Shown piece by piece: positions 18,684-26,496 of a DNA stretch of 64,000 nucleotides (position 1 is the first letter of the stretch; every line of letters starts with the position of its first letter). The stretch spans positions 154,824 to 218,823 of the forward strand of contig NZ_QPJC01000001.1 of assembly GCF_003337235.1 (NCBI RefSeq), written 5' to 3'. This DNA is from Halopolyspora algeriensis (lineage in GTDB: Bacteria > Actinomycetota > Actinomycetes > Mycobacteriales > Pseudonocardiaceae). The translations under genes were made by a program, and so were the position numbers. The notes under the pieces were generated by a model that was not told the origin of the DNA, did not search any database, and saw only the letters and a list, made by a program, of their open reading frames with translations.

Positions 18684-18713
18684 ATTCATGAATGAATGGT
18701 AGTCTGAGTGGTG
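18684..18713 (+). promoter_or_regulatory. vapB promoter/operator
   Basis: The palindrome ATTCATGAAT (18684-18693) and a TAGTCT -10-like hexamer (18700-18705) lie 7 bp before the GTG start at 18713, consistent with a leaderless, autorepressed toxin-antitoxin operon. Confidence 0.5.
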
Positions 18714-18943
18714 TGAGTACCGAGGTTCTCCAGGTCCGCGACGTTCCCACCGAAGATGTCGAGGTCCTGCGAGCGCGCGCGGCTTCCCGAAATATGTCGC
18801 TGTCGAGTTACCTGCGGGAGCTGATTCACGAAGACACGTCACGGCCGACGATGGCCGACGTCCTCGGGCGAATCGCCGATCGCGGCAACATCGAGGCCAG
18901 TGGTGACGACATCCGGGCGTTCATCGAGGATGGCCGCCGGTAA
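18713..18943 (+). CDS. vapB: FitA/VapB-type antitoxin
   Basis: About 76 residues from GTG 18713. The N-terminus STEVLQVRDVPTEDVEVLRA is a ribbon-helix-helix DNA-binding fold of the FitA type, followed by ARAASRNMSLSSYLRELIHE and a toxin-binding tail. An ATG at 18692 would add seven residues inside the presumed operator, so the GTG is preferred. The stop overlaps the toxin start (TAATG), so the pair is coupled. Confidence 0.85.
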   Translation: MSTEVLQVRDVPTEDVEVLRARAASRNMSLSSYLRELIHEDTSRPTMADVLGRIADRGNIEASGDDIRAFIEDGRR

Positions 18944-19347
18944 TGACGGTCGTCGATGCGTCGATCGTGGTGCGACTGTTGCAGAACCGCCGTGGTGATG
19001 AAGCACTGCATGAGCGATTCAGCCGGCACCGGTACGTGTATGCCCCCACGCTGATCGACGCCGAGGTGACTTCCGCGATCCGCGGACTGCTGCTGACGTC
19101 GAAACCCACACTCAAGATCGAAGTTGCGCGGGCGGAAGAGATGCTCGACGACTTCGCCGACCTGCCACTGATGCGCTACCCGATGCAGCCCTACCAGCGA
19201 CGGGCCCTGGCACTGCGGGACAACTTCACCGCCTACGATGCGTTCTACGTGGCACTGGCCGAATCACTCGGCATGCCCCTGCTCACCGACGACCGCAAAT
19301 ACGCCAAGGCCGCCGCTCACGCGGCCACCGTCGAGACCTGGACGTAG
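18943..19347 (+). CDS. vapC: VapC-type PIN-domain toxin
   Basis: A 134-residue PIN-domain ribonuclease. Acidic metal ligands are visible in MTVVDASIVV, LIDAEVTSAIRG, TAYDAFYVALAE and LLTDDRKYAK, so the active site looks intact. VapC toxins cleave tRNA or rRNA when the antitoxin is degraded. It lies about 3 kb left of the AICE, in a stretch with other mobile-element scars. Confidence 0.9.
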   Translation: MTVVDASIVVRLLQNRRGDEALHERFSRHRYVYAPTLIDAEVTSAIRGLLLTSKPTLKIEVARAEEMLDDFADLPLMRYPMQPYQRRALALRDNFTAYDAFYVALAESLGMPLLTDDRKYAKAAAHAATVETWT

Positions 19348-19640
19348 AGCTCCAGCTCACCGGACAAACGCGAGATCGTCAGACCCCGGTTCCCGCTCCA
19401 CATCTGACCGACTGTGTTGCTCGGTGAGGTTGGTTCCGCGGCTGACTGGGGTGTGGCCACCGAGAACCGGTGAAAGCCGGTCGGGTCCGGGTACAGTCGG
19501 ACGGCACGAGACCGCGTTGGCCTGCACGGATGAGGCGGTGTTGCGTCGATACAGGTCGGTTTGACCACGCATTGGCCGCACAGAGCGGACTTCATGCGCT
19601 GCAACCACCACACATCGGCGAGTCTCGGTAGTGCCCGGCT
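19348..19640. other. Intergenic region with no clear gene
   Basis: Short overlapping frames lack coding bias. Positions 19571-19584 (CATTGGCCGCACAG) match part of the hairpin at 22248-22276 inside the AICE left end, suggesting element debris. Confidence 0.4.
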
Positions 19641-19675
19641 TTGTTGTAGAGCACGTGCTCCACTATGCTTCGATC
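19641..19675 (+). promoter_or_regulatory. TetR-gene promoter with embedded palindrome
   Basis: TTGTTG (19641-19646) and TATGCT (19664-19669) are 17 bp apart. The perfect palindrome GAGCACGTGCTC (19649-19660) fills the spacer, and GTG 19676 begins 6 bp after the -10. This fits an autorepressed, leaderless regulator gene. Confidence 0.6.
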
Positions 19676-20323
19676 GTGCCTCGACCGCGTGTACACGACC
19701 TTGATCAGGTGCTGGACGTCGCCGAACGGCTCGTCGTCGACGTAGGGCCGGAACGGCTCACCGTGCGCAGGCTCTCGGCGGAGAGCGGCGTGCCCAACGG
19801 TGCGATCTACCACGCCTTCGGCTCGCTGGCGGCGCTGCGCGGACGGATGTGGCTGCGGGCCGCGCTCGAGTTCTTGGATTTGCAGACGGAGCTCATCGAT
19901 GAAGCGCTGGGTGCAGCACCGGCGCCCGGGGAGGCGGTGAACGCCGTGGTTGCCGCCGCCGATGCGCCGGCGGCGTTGGCGGACCGACGTCCGGCGGCGG
20001 CTCGGATGTTGATGACGGTGCGTCGGGAGCAGCTGCTCGGTCCCGACCTCCCTCAGGAGCTCGCCGACTCGCTGCTCGGGTTGGACCGGAGGCTGGTGTC
20101 CGAGGTGCTGTGCCGCTTGGCGTCGGCGCTGTGGGGTCGACGGGACGGGCCGAGCGCCGAGGTGATCACCACCTGCGTGGTGGATCTGCCGACCGCCCTG
20201 CTGCGCCGAGCTCTCAGCCAGGTCACCGCGGACGGCACGGTGCAGATCACCGACGACGTCCGAGCGCGTCTGGCAACGGCCGTGCGCGCGATCCTCGATC
20301 GAGAGCAACCGGGGCACAGGTGA
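19676..20323 (+). CDS. TetR/AcrR-family regulator
   Basis: A 215-residue regulator from GTG 19676. The HTH region LTVRRLSAESGVPNGAIYHA followed by FGSLAALRGRMWLRAALEFL is characteristic of TetR proteins; the C-terminal half is a variable ligand-binding helical domain. GTG 19631 is in frame but would place the operator inside the gene. It lies 34 bp before an enoyl-CoA hydratase-like gene on the same strand and probably controls it. Confidence 0.85.
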   Translation: MPRPRVHDLDQVLDVAERLVVDVGPERLTVRRLSAESGVPNGAIYHAFGSLAALRGRMWLRAALEFLDLQTELIDEALGAAPAPGEAVNAVVAAADAPAALADRRPAAARMLMTVRREQLLGPDLPQELADSLLGLDRRLVSEVLCRLASALWGRRDGPSAEVITTCVVDLPTALLRRALSQVTADGTVQITDDVRARLATAVRAILDREQPGHR

Positions 20324-20357
20324 ACCGACCACGACCACTGACAAGGAAGGAACTGCG

Positions 20358-21032
20358 ATGCCCACGTTGCACGAGGATGACGGCGTCTTCGTCCTGGACC
20401 TCGGCGATGACGAGAACCGGTTCTCACCGGAGTGGCTCAACGAGGTGAACGCGTCGCTGGACGCCGTGGTCGCCCATTCCGCTTCCGGTGCGCTCGTCAC
20501 CACGGGACAGGGCAAGTTCTACTCCAACGGTCTCGACCTGGAGTGGATCATGGAGCACGCCGATCAGCTGGCTTCTTACCGCGCCGACGTGCAGAAGCTG
20601 TTGGCCCGCGTTCTGACGCTGCCCGTGCCTGCGGTCGCGGCGGTGCAGGGCCACGCGTTCGGCGCCGGGGCGATGCTGGCCCTGGCGCACGACTACCGGG
20701 TCATGCGCGCCGATCGGGGTTTCTTCTGCTTCCCCGAGGTCGACATCGACATCCCGTTCACGCCGGGGATGGCCGCGTTGATCCAGGGCAAGCTCACGCC
20801 CGCCGCTGCCGTCGAGGCGATGACGACGGGACGGCGTTTCGGCGGGGTGCAGGCCCGCGACCGCGGTCTGGTCGACCAGGTCGCCGACGAAGGCGACGTG
20901 GTGCGCACGGCAGCAGAGCTCGTGCGCCCGCTCGCGGGCAAGAACCGCGACACTCTCGGGGCGATCAAGTCGACCATGTTCACCTCGGCGGTCACCGCGC
21001 TCCGCGCGCCCGAACCCGCCGCGCAGCCCTGA
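20358..21032 (+). CDS. Enoyl-CoA hydratase/isomerase family protein
   Basis: A 224-residue crotonase-fold protein. VTTGQGKFYSNGLDLEWI supplies the acyl-CoA oxyanion-hole region, and AVQGHAFGAGAMLALAHDYR the second oxyanion loop. It is shorter than typical hydratases (about 260), closest in pattern to eukaryotic-like delta3-delta2-enoyl-CoA isomerases; FPEVDIDIPFTPGM carries a possible catalytic acid. AAGGAAGGA precedes the ATG. Likely role: fatty-acid or acyl-CoA catabolism under the upstream TetR. Confidence 0.82.
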   Translation: MPTLHEDDGVFVLDLGDDENRFSPEWLNEVNASLDAVVAHSASGALVTTGQGKFYSNGLDLEWIMEHADQLASYRADVQKLLARVLTLPVPAVAAVQGHAFGAGAMLALAHDYRVMRADRGFFCFPEVDIDIPFTPGMAALIQGKLTPAAAVEAMTTGRRFGGVQARDRGLVDQVADEGDVVRTAAELVRPLAGKNRDTLGAIKSTMFTSAVTALRAPEPAAQP

Positions 21033-21086
21033 CCACCGGCACAGCACGGCAGCAACACGAACGCGAACTGATCTGAAAGACGCCAG

Positions 21087-21941
21087 ATGACCACCACCGA
21101 CTCGACACCCCCGCACTGCCCGCCCGAACTGCTCCACGGAGCGAAGAAGATCTCCGTTGGCCCCGGACTGACCGGGCTGCTCTGGACCGGGGTGCGAACA
21201 CAGCTCTCCGGCCCGGCCCGGCAGTACCTGCGCGGCACATTCCCGGCCGTCGCGGTGCAGGCGTTCACCGCAACCACCGAGCAGTACTGGCAGAACTGGC
21301 TGTCCGACGACAATCTGGACCGGTTGGCCGGTCTCGTCGTCGTCCTCGACTCCACCGGTCTGCCGGTGGCATGGGTGGCCAGCAATGACCGGCGATTCGG
21401 CGGGCGCAGCTGCTTCTACGCCAATTCCGCCGGCGTGCACCCGAGCTACCAGGGCACCGGAATCTCCAGCACGATCTGGCGGGCGCTGCTGCGCGCAGCG
21501 ATCGTCAAGGCCGCGCCGCGCAGCCTGTACGCGGTCATGCGCACGGCAAACCCGCTGGTCTACGGCGCGTGGTCGGCCGCCACGGGCAGAACCGACAGCA
21601 CCTGGCCGGCCCCGGACGGCGCGGTTCCGGAGCACGTCCAGCGCATCGCGGCGGACGCTGCCGCCGACCTCGGCCAGGCCGATCGGCTGGATCCTCACAC
21701 CCTGGTCATCACCGAGGCCTACGACGACACCGAAGCCGGGCTGTGGACGCAACGCCCCACGTCCGATCGCACGGACATCGACGACTGGTTCGCGACGATC
21801 CTCGGCCCGCGCGACGCCTTCCTGCTCATCGTGGCGTTCCACCCCGTTCGCATCATGCTCGACGAAGTTCGACGCAAGGCACGCCGCACCTTGGGACTGC
21901 GCGGCAGCCCTTCCAGCCGCAGCTCGCGAGCACACGACTGA
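21087..21941 (+). CDS. Probable GNAT-like acyltransferase
   Basis: A 284-residue protein. The central segment RSCFYANSAGVHPSYQGTGI followed by SSTIWRALLRAAI resembles the acetyl-CoA-binding motif A of GNAT enzymes (V-P-x-x-x-G-x-G). The N-terminus has WTGVRTQLSGPARQYLRG. Substrate unknown. It follows the enoyl-CoA hydratase gene by 54 bp on the same strand and may belong to the same TetR-controlled unit. Confidence 0.55.
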   Translation: MTTTDSTPPHCPPELLHGAKKISVGPGLTGLLWTGVRTQLSGPARQYLRGTFPAVAVQAFTATTEQYWQNWLSDDNLDRLAGLVVVLDSTGLPVAWVASNDRRFGGRSCFYANSAGVHPSYQGTGISSTIWRALLRAAIVKAAPRSLYAVMRTANPLVYGAWSAATGRTDSTWPAPDGAVPEHVQRIAADAAADLGQADRLDPHTLVITEAYDDTEAGLWTQRPTSDRTDIDDWFATILGPRDAFLLIVAFHPVRIMLDEVRRKARRTLGLRGSPSSRSSRAHD

Positions 21942-22017
21942 CCGCTGGACGGGCCCGTGCTCGGACGAACGCAAGTGCGAGCACGGACCCGTTTCAATCC
22001 CCTGCATCCCTCAGTTC

Positions 22018-22056
22018 GAGTCTGAAGCACCGTGACGACGACATCGGTCGGACAGC
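22018..22056 (+). pseudogene. Integrase gene remnant left of the AICE
   Basis: About 39 bp closely match 37671-37709 inside the AICE integrase gene (both encode SLKHRDDDIGR), with few mismatches. The sequence then jumps directly to a terminator and attachment site like those beyond the integrase stop. It is therefore an internally deleted 3' end of a related integrase, not part of the current element. Confidence 0.7.
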
Positions 22057-22079
22057 TCCGGACACAACTGGACACGCAC

Positions 22080-22122
22080 GAAAACGGCCCCTGGCTGTCG
22101 GTGCAGTTCAGGGGCCGTTTTC
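22080..22122. terminator. Terminator hairpin left of attL
   Basis: Perfect 14-bp arms GAAAACGGCCCCTG / CAGGGGCCGTTTTC. It is the counterpart of the hairpin at 38149-38190 and is probably the original terminator of the tRNA-Tyr gene before insertion. Confidence 0.75.
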
Positions 22123-22179
22123 GGCTGGTGTGCCGGGTAGAGGATTCGAACCTCTGAAGCTTGCGCGGCTGATTTACAG
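22123..22179. repeat. attL: 57-bp copy of the tRNA-Tyr 3' portion
   Basis: Identical over 57 bp to 38192-38248. It holds the 3' part of tRNA-Tyr, from the anticodon loop to the end plus 8 bp of flank, and no 5' half. It is the displaced tRNA end left by site-specific integration. Confidence 0.92.
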
Positions 22180-22630
22180 GCTCTCGAGATCGACGCTACA
22201 ACAAGCCGCTGACCTGCACAGACCAGGTCAGGTATCCGAAGTCAGCGCCTGTGCGGCCACACATTGGCCGCACAGGGGCACGCATGAACACGCTCGGGCT
22301 GCGGCTAGCTCGCGAACCAGCCCAGTTCTCCGGAGCTAACCAGGATGCCGAACGTGGTCCCAAAAGGGTAACGGTTAGCCACCCCTCAGTGAGATTTTCA
22401 CCGTACTAGGTATCTGAGACTGCCCTGGTCAGCGATGTTCCTGCTCGCGGCGTTGCGTCGTGTCCGTGCACGCCTGCTCCTGTCATCTCAGTGGGGTCCT
22501 CAGTGAGACAGCACCGCTGCCCTCTACCAGGAAGACAGCAGGTCCGGTGACCAGCATGCTGCCGTCGATGGCCGTCCTGCCTCTGGACCAAGACCGCCGA
22601 GCAGATCCTGGACGCACTCGCAGGATCGTC
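22180..22630. other. Left-end non-coding region of the AICE with a large hairpin
   Basis: There is no convincing gene. An inverted repeat at 22248-22276 has perfect 12-bp arms CCTGTGCGGCCA / TGGCCGCACAGG around CACAT. A smaller version (GTGGCCA-TTCAT-TGGCCAC, 38085-38103) follows the integrase stop, so the structure is likely an element-end signal or another integrase-end remnant. Confidence 0.55.
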
Positions 22631-23281
22631 CTATCCGGCCACTGCGACGGACCGGGACCTGTCGAAGGCCAGCTTGACCGCGAGCCCGGCCAGCACGGTA
22701 CCCATGAGGTAGCGCTGCAGCCGCAGCCAGGCTGGCCGTCGCCCCAGGAACGCCGAAATCGAACCTGCGCTGAGCACGATCAGTCCGTTGACCAGCAGTG
22801 CGACCGAGATCTGAGTCAGGCCGAGCAGCAGGCTCTGCAGGGCGACCGAACCCGCCGCCGGGTCGATGAACTGCGGAAGCAGCGACATGTACAGGATGGC
22901 GATCTTCGGGTTCAGCAGGTTGGTGAGCAGTCCCATGGTGAACAACCTGCGCGACCGGACCACCGGCAGCTCCTCCGGCACGAACGCGTTGCGCCCGCCG
23001 GGCCGTACCGCCTGCCAGGCCAACCACAGCAGGTAGGCCGCGCCAGCCAGCTTGACCACGGTATACAGCGCTGGGACCAGCGTGAACACCGCCACAAGCC
23101 CTGTCGTCGCCGCCACCAGGTAGGCGAAGAAACCGACCGCGACCCCGGTCAGCGAGATCATCCCGGCCCGCGGTCCTTGTGTGATCGAGCGGGATACTAG
23201 GTAGATCATGTTTGGCCCAGGCGTCAGCACAAGCCCGAGCGCGACCGCCGCCATCCCCGCCATTGCTGTGATATCGATCAT
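22631..23281 (-). CDS. LysE/RhtB-family amino-acid exporter
   Basis: A 216-residue membrane protein with about six helices. The N-terminal LGLVLTPGPNMIYLVSRSIT carries the conserved P-G-P-N of LysE/RhtB exporters, and GLLTNLLNPKIAILYMSLLP is the second family signature. Members export amino acids or small metabolites. ATG 23281 is the likely start although the nearest GGAGG is about 15 nt upstream. It is divergent from the MerR-peroxiredoxin gene; a role under that regulator is possible. Confidence 0.85.
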   Translation of the reverse strand: MIDITAMAGMAAVALGLVLTPGPNMIYLVSRSITQGPRAGMISLTGVAVGFFAYLVAATTGLVAVFTLVPALYTVVKLAGAAYLLWLAWQAVRPGGRNAFVPEELPVVRSRRLFTMGLLTNLLNPKIAILYMSLLPQFIDPAAGSVALQSLLLGLTQISVALLVNGLIVLSAGSISAFLGRRPAWLRLQRYLMGTVLAGLAVKLAFDRSRSVAVAG

Positions 23282-23483
23282 GATCCAGATAACCGCCCTC
23301 CATCGGTGTTCATTCCCGAACAGCAGACTTGCGAAGAACTCGGCCAGCGTCCGGCGCGCCAGGCTGCGCGCAGTTTGGCAACATCGGCGTGCGCGGGCCC
23401 TCACCCGGTGGCCCAGGCCTCAGTAGGGGTCCCTTCCGTACGTACGGCTGAGGTTCGGTAACTGAAGCCCGGGAAGCCTTCGC

Positions 23484-23514
23484 TTGACCTTGCCCGTGAG
23501 GGCAAGCTTTACGG
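23484..23514 (+). promoter_or_regulatory. MerR-type promoter with dyad between -35 and -10
   Basis: The -35 is TTGACC (23484-23489). A perfect inverted repeat CTTGCCC-GTGA-GGGCAAG (23489-23506) lies in a long 18-19-bp spacer before TTTACGG. GTG 23522 starts about 8 bp after it. Overlong spacers with a central dyad are the hallmark of MerR-activated promoters. Confidence 0.7.
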
Positions 23515-23521
23515 TGACTTC

Positions 23522-24484
23522 GTGCGGATTGGTGAGGTTGCGACACGCGCCGGCGTGACCACCAAGGCGGTGCGGTATTACGAGTCGTTGGGTCTGATCA
23601 CGCCCTCCCGGCTCGCGAACGGCTACCGAGACTACAGCGCGCACGATCTCCAACTGGTGCGCGAGATTCGTGACCTCAACCAACTCGGGATCCCGGTCGA
23701 GCGGACCCGACCGTTCCTAGAATGTTTGTCTCACGGGGAAGAACGTAGCGACGACTGCCCGGCCTCCCTTGTCGCCTATCGAGACGCGATCAGCGAACTG
23801 ACCAAGCGGATCACCGCACTGACCGCCCGGCGGAGGGCGCTCGCGGCACAGCTACAGCGAGCCGCCAATCGTACTGGGGGCCAGGCAGCGTGTGACGAGG
23901 AGATCGTGACCATGAGTGACCCGGACGTGACCCAACTGCCCCAGGATTTGCCCCGCCCCGTCGACGATGGGGCGGCCGACCACCTCCCAGGGCAGGCACT
24001 GCCGCACTTGACCCTGCCAAGCACTACCGGTGAGCAGGTTTCCCTCGAGACTCTCGGGCTCGACCGGACCATCCTCTATCTGTATCCGTTGACCGGGCGA
24101 CCAGACATGGACCTACCGGAGGGATGGGACGCCATTCCCGGAGCACGGGGCTGCACCAGCGAGGCGTGTGACTTCCGCGATCATCACGCCGAGCTGCGCG
24201 AGGCTGGAGCAAGCCGCGTGTTCGGGATCTCCAGCCAGAGCACCGAGTACCAGCGTGAAGTTGTCCAGCGGTTGCGGCTGCCCTTCGCCATGCTCTCCGA
24301 TTCCGGCCTCACTCTGGCCGACGTGCTGAACCTGCCGACCTTCGATGCCCCGGGGATGACACTCTACAAACGGCTGACACTCGTGATCCGGGACAGCACC
24401 ATCGAACACGCCTTCTATCCAATCTTTCCGCCGAACCAGCACGCGCAAGAGGTTCTCGTCTGGTTACGCTCAAGCGTTCACTGA
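23522..24484 (+). CDS. MerR regulator fused to a peroxiredoxin (Bcp/PrxQ-like)
   Basis: 320 residues in one open frame. Residues 1-70 are a MerR DNA-binding domain (MRIGEVATRAGVTTKAVRYY, then SLGLITPSRLANGYRDY). A dimerisation helix with ECLSHGEERSDDCPASL and ELTKRITALTARRRALAAQL follows. From about residue 150 is a thioredoxin-fold peroxiredoxin; GARGCTSEACDFRDHHAELR has the peroxidatic Cys and a second Cys five residues later, as in Bcp/PrxQ. The likely function is a redox-responsive activator with a built-in peroxidase. An internal ATG (23912) with an upstream GAGGAG could yield the peroxiredoxin alone. The adjacent LysE gene is divergent. Confidence 0.85.
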   Translation: MRIGEVATRAGVTTKAVRYYESLGLITPSRLANGYRDYSAHDLQLVREIRDLNQLGIPVERTRPFLECLSHGEERSDDCPASLVAYRDAISELTKRITALTARRRALAAQLQRAANRTGGQAACDEEIVTMSDPDVTQLPQDLPRPVDDGAADHLPGQALPHLTLPSTTGEQVSLETLGLDRTILYLYPLTGRPDMDLPEGWDAIPGARGCTSEACDFRDHHAELREAGASRVFGISSQSTEYQREVVQRLRLPFAMLSDSGLTLADVLNLPTFDAPGMTLYKRLTLVIRDSTIEHAFYPIFPPNQHAQEVLVWLRSSVH

Positions 24485-24526
24485 TCCATCCTCAACTGCA
24501 CGGAGTGGACATACGCTCGTCGGGAC

Positions 24527-25933
24527 TTACGAGGCTTGGGGTGCGGTGATGCCGAGTCGGCGGGCCAGGTCGGAGATGAAGGTGCCGTCGGGGTCGGCGG
24601 TATCGCGGATGCGGCGCCACTCGCCCAACCGGGGATACATCTGCTGGACCATCTCAGGCGTGGTGCGGGAGTCTTTCGCGAAGTACAGGCGCCCGCCGGC
24701 GGTCAGCACCTGCTCGTCGAGGTGCTCGCAGAACTTGTGCAGCCCGGGCTTCATGGGGAAGTCGAGGCTGAGCATGTAGCCCGGATGCGGCCAGGACAGC
24801 GGTGCCGGATTGGAAGCGCCCATGCGTTTGAACACGTTGAGAAACGACAACTGCCCGGAGCGTGCGATCGTGCGGACCAGGTCGGCCATATGCTGTTCGC
24901 GACCGGCGGGGATCGAGAACTGGTACTGCAGGAACCCGTCCCGGCCGTAGGCGCGATTCCACTCGCCGAGGACGTCCAACGGGTGCAGGAACTGGGCGAT
25001 ATTGGCGATCTTGCCGCGAGCGTGCTTGGGAAACATGTGATGGGTGACCGTGCCGGCCAGCCGCGATGTCAGCTGGTTGACCATCCCGTTCGGGAAAACA
25101 TCGGGCACCGTGGCCAGATGCGGCGCATCCAACCGCAGGGGATCCCGGCGTAGTTTCGGCGGCAGGTCCTCGAGCCGGGCCAGCCAGCCGCGCGAGAACG
25201 TCGCGCGGCCGAGACCGGAGCCGGTGGAGATCGTGTCGGGCACCGCCGCCGAGTAGTCGTAGCGTTCATCGGAGCCGTCGGTGAGCAGCTGCATGGTCGC
25301 ATCGAGGCTGGTGGTGCGGTCGTAATCGGCGAGGAAGTAGGCCGTTTCGGTGCGCTTCATCCGCACCCGTGCCCGCAGCACGATCCCCGTCAACCCGGCC
25401 CCACCGACCGTCGCCCAAAACAAGTCTGCCTGCTCGCCATCAGGGGTCAGCGTGCGCACCTCGCCGTCGGCGGTGAGCAGTTCCAGCGACAGCACGTGGT
25501 TACCGAAGCTGCCCGCCGAGTGGTGGTTCTTGCCGTGGATGTCCATGCCGATGGCGCCGCCGATGGTGACCTGGCGGGTGCCGGGCAGCACTGGGACCCA
25601 CAGGCCATAGGGCAGGGCGGCCCGCATCAGTTGATCCAGACTCACCCCCGCGTCAACGTCGACCCATGCCTGCTCCGGATCGATGTGGTGGATCCGATTG
25701 AGCACGGTCATATCCACGACCAGCCCACCGGCATTTTGCGCCGGATCCCCATACGAGCGGCCCAATCCCCGCGCGATCACCCCGCGCGGACCCGCACGCC
25801 GGACGGCGCGAGCGATACTCTCGATGTCCTGCGTAGCAAGCACCTCGGCCACCGTGCCGCTGGCGCGCCCCCACCCGCGCAGCGCACGCGACCGAGTCGT
25901 CCCCTCCGCAAAAGCACCTGTCACCGCAGTCAT
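24527..25933 (-). CDS. dprE1: DprE1-like FAD-dependent decaprenylphosphoryl-ribose 2'-oxidase
   Basis: About 468 residues, close to the mycobacterial DprE1 length. FAD-binding segments [20 protein letters not shown] and [20 protein letters not shown] followed by [11 protein letters not shown] match DprE1 nearly residue for residue, including the His of HGKNHHSAG that carries [12 protein letters not shown] and [13 protein letters not shown] also match. DprE1 makes the keto intermediate for decaprenylphosphoryl-arabinose, the arabinan donor of the cell wall. The Cys attacked by benzothiazinones is Ser here (GYMLSLDFP versus mycobacterial GWNICVDFP). No dprE2 is adjacent, so this may be a second, cargo copy. 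The start is uncertain (25933 or 25957). Confidence 0.85.
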   Translation of the reverse strand: MTAVTGAFAEGTTRSRALRGWGRASGTVAEVLATQDIESIARAVRRAGPRGVIARGLGRSYGDPAQNAGGLVVDMTVLNRIHHIDPEQAWVDVDAGVSLDQLMRAALPYGLWVPVLPGTRQVTIGGAIGMDIHGKNHHSAGSFGNHVLSLELLTADGEVRTLTPDGEQADLFWATVGGAGLTGIVLRARVRMKRTETAYFLADYDRTTSLDATMQLLTDGSDERYDYSAAVPDTISTGSGLGRATFSRGWLARLEDLPPKLRRDPLRLDAPHLATVPDVFPNGMVNQLTSRLAGTVTHHMFPKHARGKIANIAQFLHPLDVLGEWNRAYGRDGFLQYQFSIPAGREQHMADLVRTIARSGQLSFLNVFKRMGASNPAPLSWPHPGYMLSLDFPMKPGLHKFCEHLDEQVLTAGGRLYFAKDSRTTPEMVQQMYPRLGEWRRIRDTADPDGTFISDLARRLGITAPQAS

Positions 25934-26145
25934 TACCAGCGAGCCTAGCCACAGCATCCGACCTCGACAGGTGCAGGGGGCCGCAGGACGTCATTCGCAA
26001 GTCAGACTCCGCGAACAGGCTCCACAAACCTCAGTGGAAGGACCCTAGCGTGCGTACGCAAGCAGATCCCCCCAGTGAGACATGGTTTGGCTACCTTGCG
26101 GCTCGCCACAACAACCGAACTGGGCCATGTCGAACTGACAGCGGG

Positions 26146-26496
26146 TCAGCTCGGCAGAGACGGCCAGCGGACAGTGACGACGATGGAGTCTTCCTCTGCC
26201 TCCCAGGAGTGCTCGACGCCTGGGCCCCAGACGAGGTAGTCGCCTTGGCGCTGTAGGAGGGCGCTGTCGTCGGTGAGGTAGACGTGGAACTTGCCCTGGA
26301 TGAGCATGACCAGGGTGGTGCGCTGGTCATCGGGTGCCCACTCGGGGCGGGTTTCGCCTGCCGGGTGGGTGCCCCACTTGACTTCGACGTCCTTGGAGTG
26401 GCGCACACCTTCACTGGGGTCGATGAAGTGACCGAGGATCCAGCCGCGACGCTCACTGCCGTCGTCGGCCGCGTTGCCGGTGTACCACTGGGTCAT
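26146..26496 (-). CDS. Cupin-like protein coupled to the XRE/Nudix regulator
   Basis: A 116-residue protein. RRGWILGHFIDPSEGVRHSK, RTTLVMLIQGKFHVYLTDD and QGDYLVWGPGVEHSWEAEED form a small cupin-type beta barrel with a possible metal or ligand site around the last His. Its ATG overlaps the stop of the regulator gene (TAATG), so the two are translated together. No enzyme activity can be assigned. Confidence 0.7.
   Translation of the reverse strand: MTQWYTGNAADDGSERRGWILGHFIDPSEGVRHSKDVEVKWGTHPAGETRPEWAPDDQRTTLVMLIQGKFHVYLTDDSALLQRQGDYLVWGPGVEHSWEAEEDSIVVTVRWPSLPS

Noticed and set aside
16901..18685. A 594-codon minus-strand frame opposite the NCS1 permease
   Set aside because: It is an antisense shadow; the permease has all NCS1 signatures.
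22131..22179. A second tRNA-Tyr gene at the left end of the element
   Set aside because: Only the 3' portion is present; the acceptor 5' strand, D arm and half the anticodon stem are missing, so it is attL.
24527..25933. Calling this gene a D-arabinono-1,4-lactone oxidase
   Set aside because: The superfamily is shared, but the residue-level match to DprE1 ([27 protein letters not shown]) is much closer.
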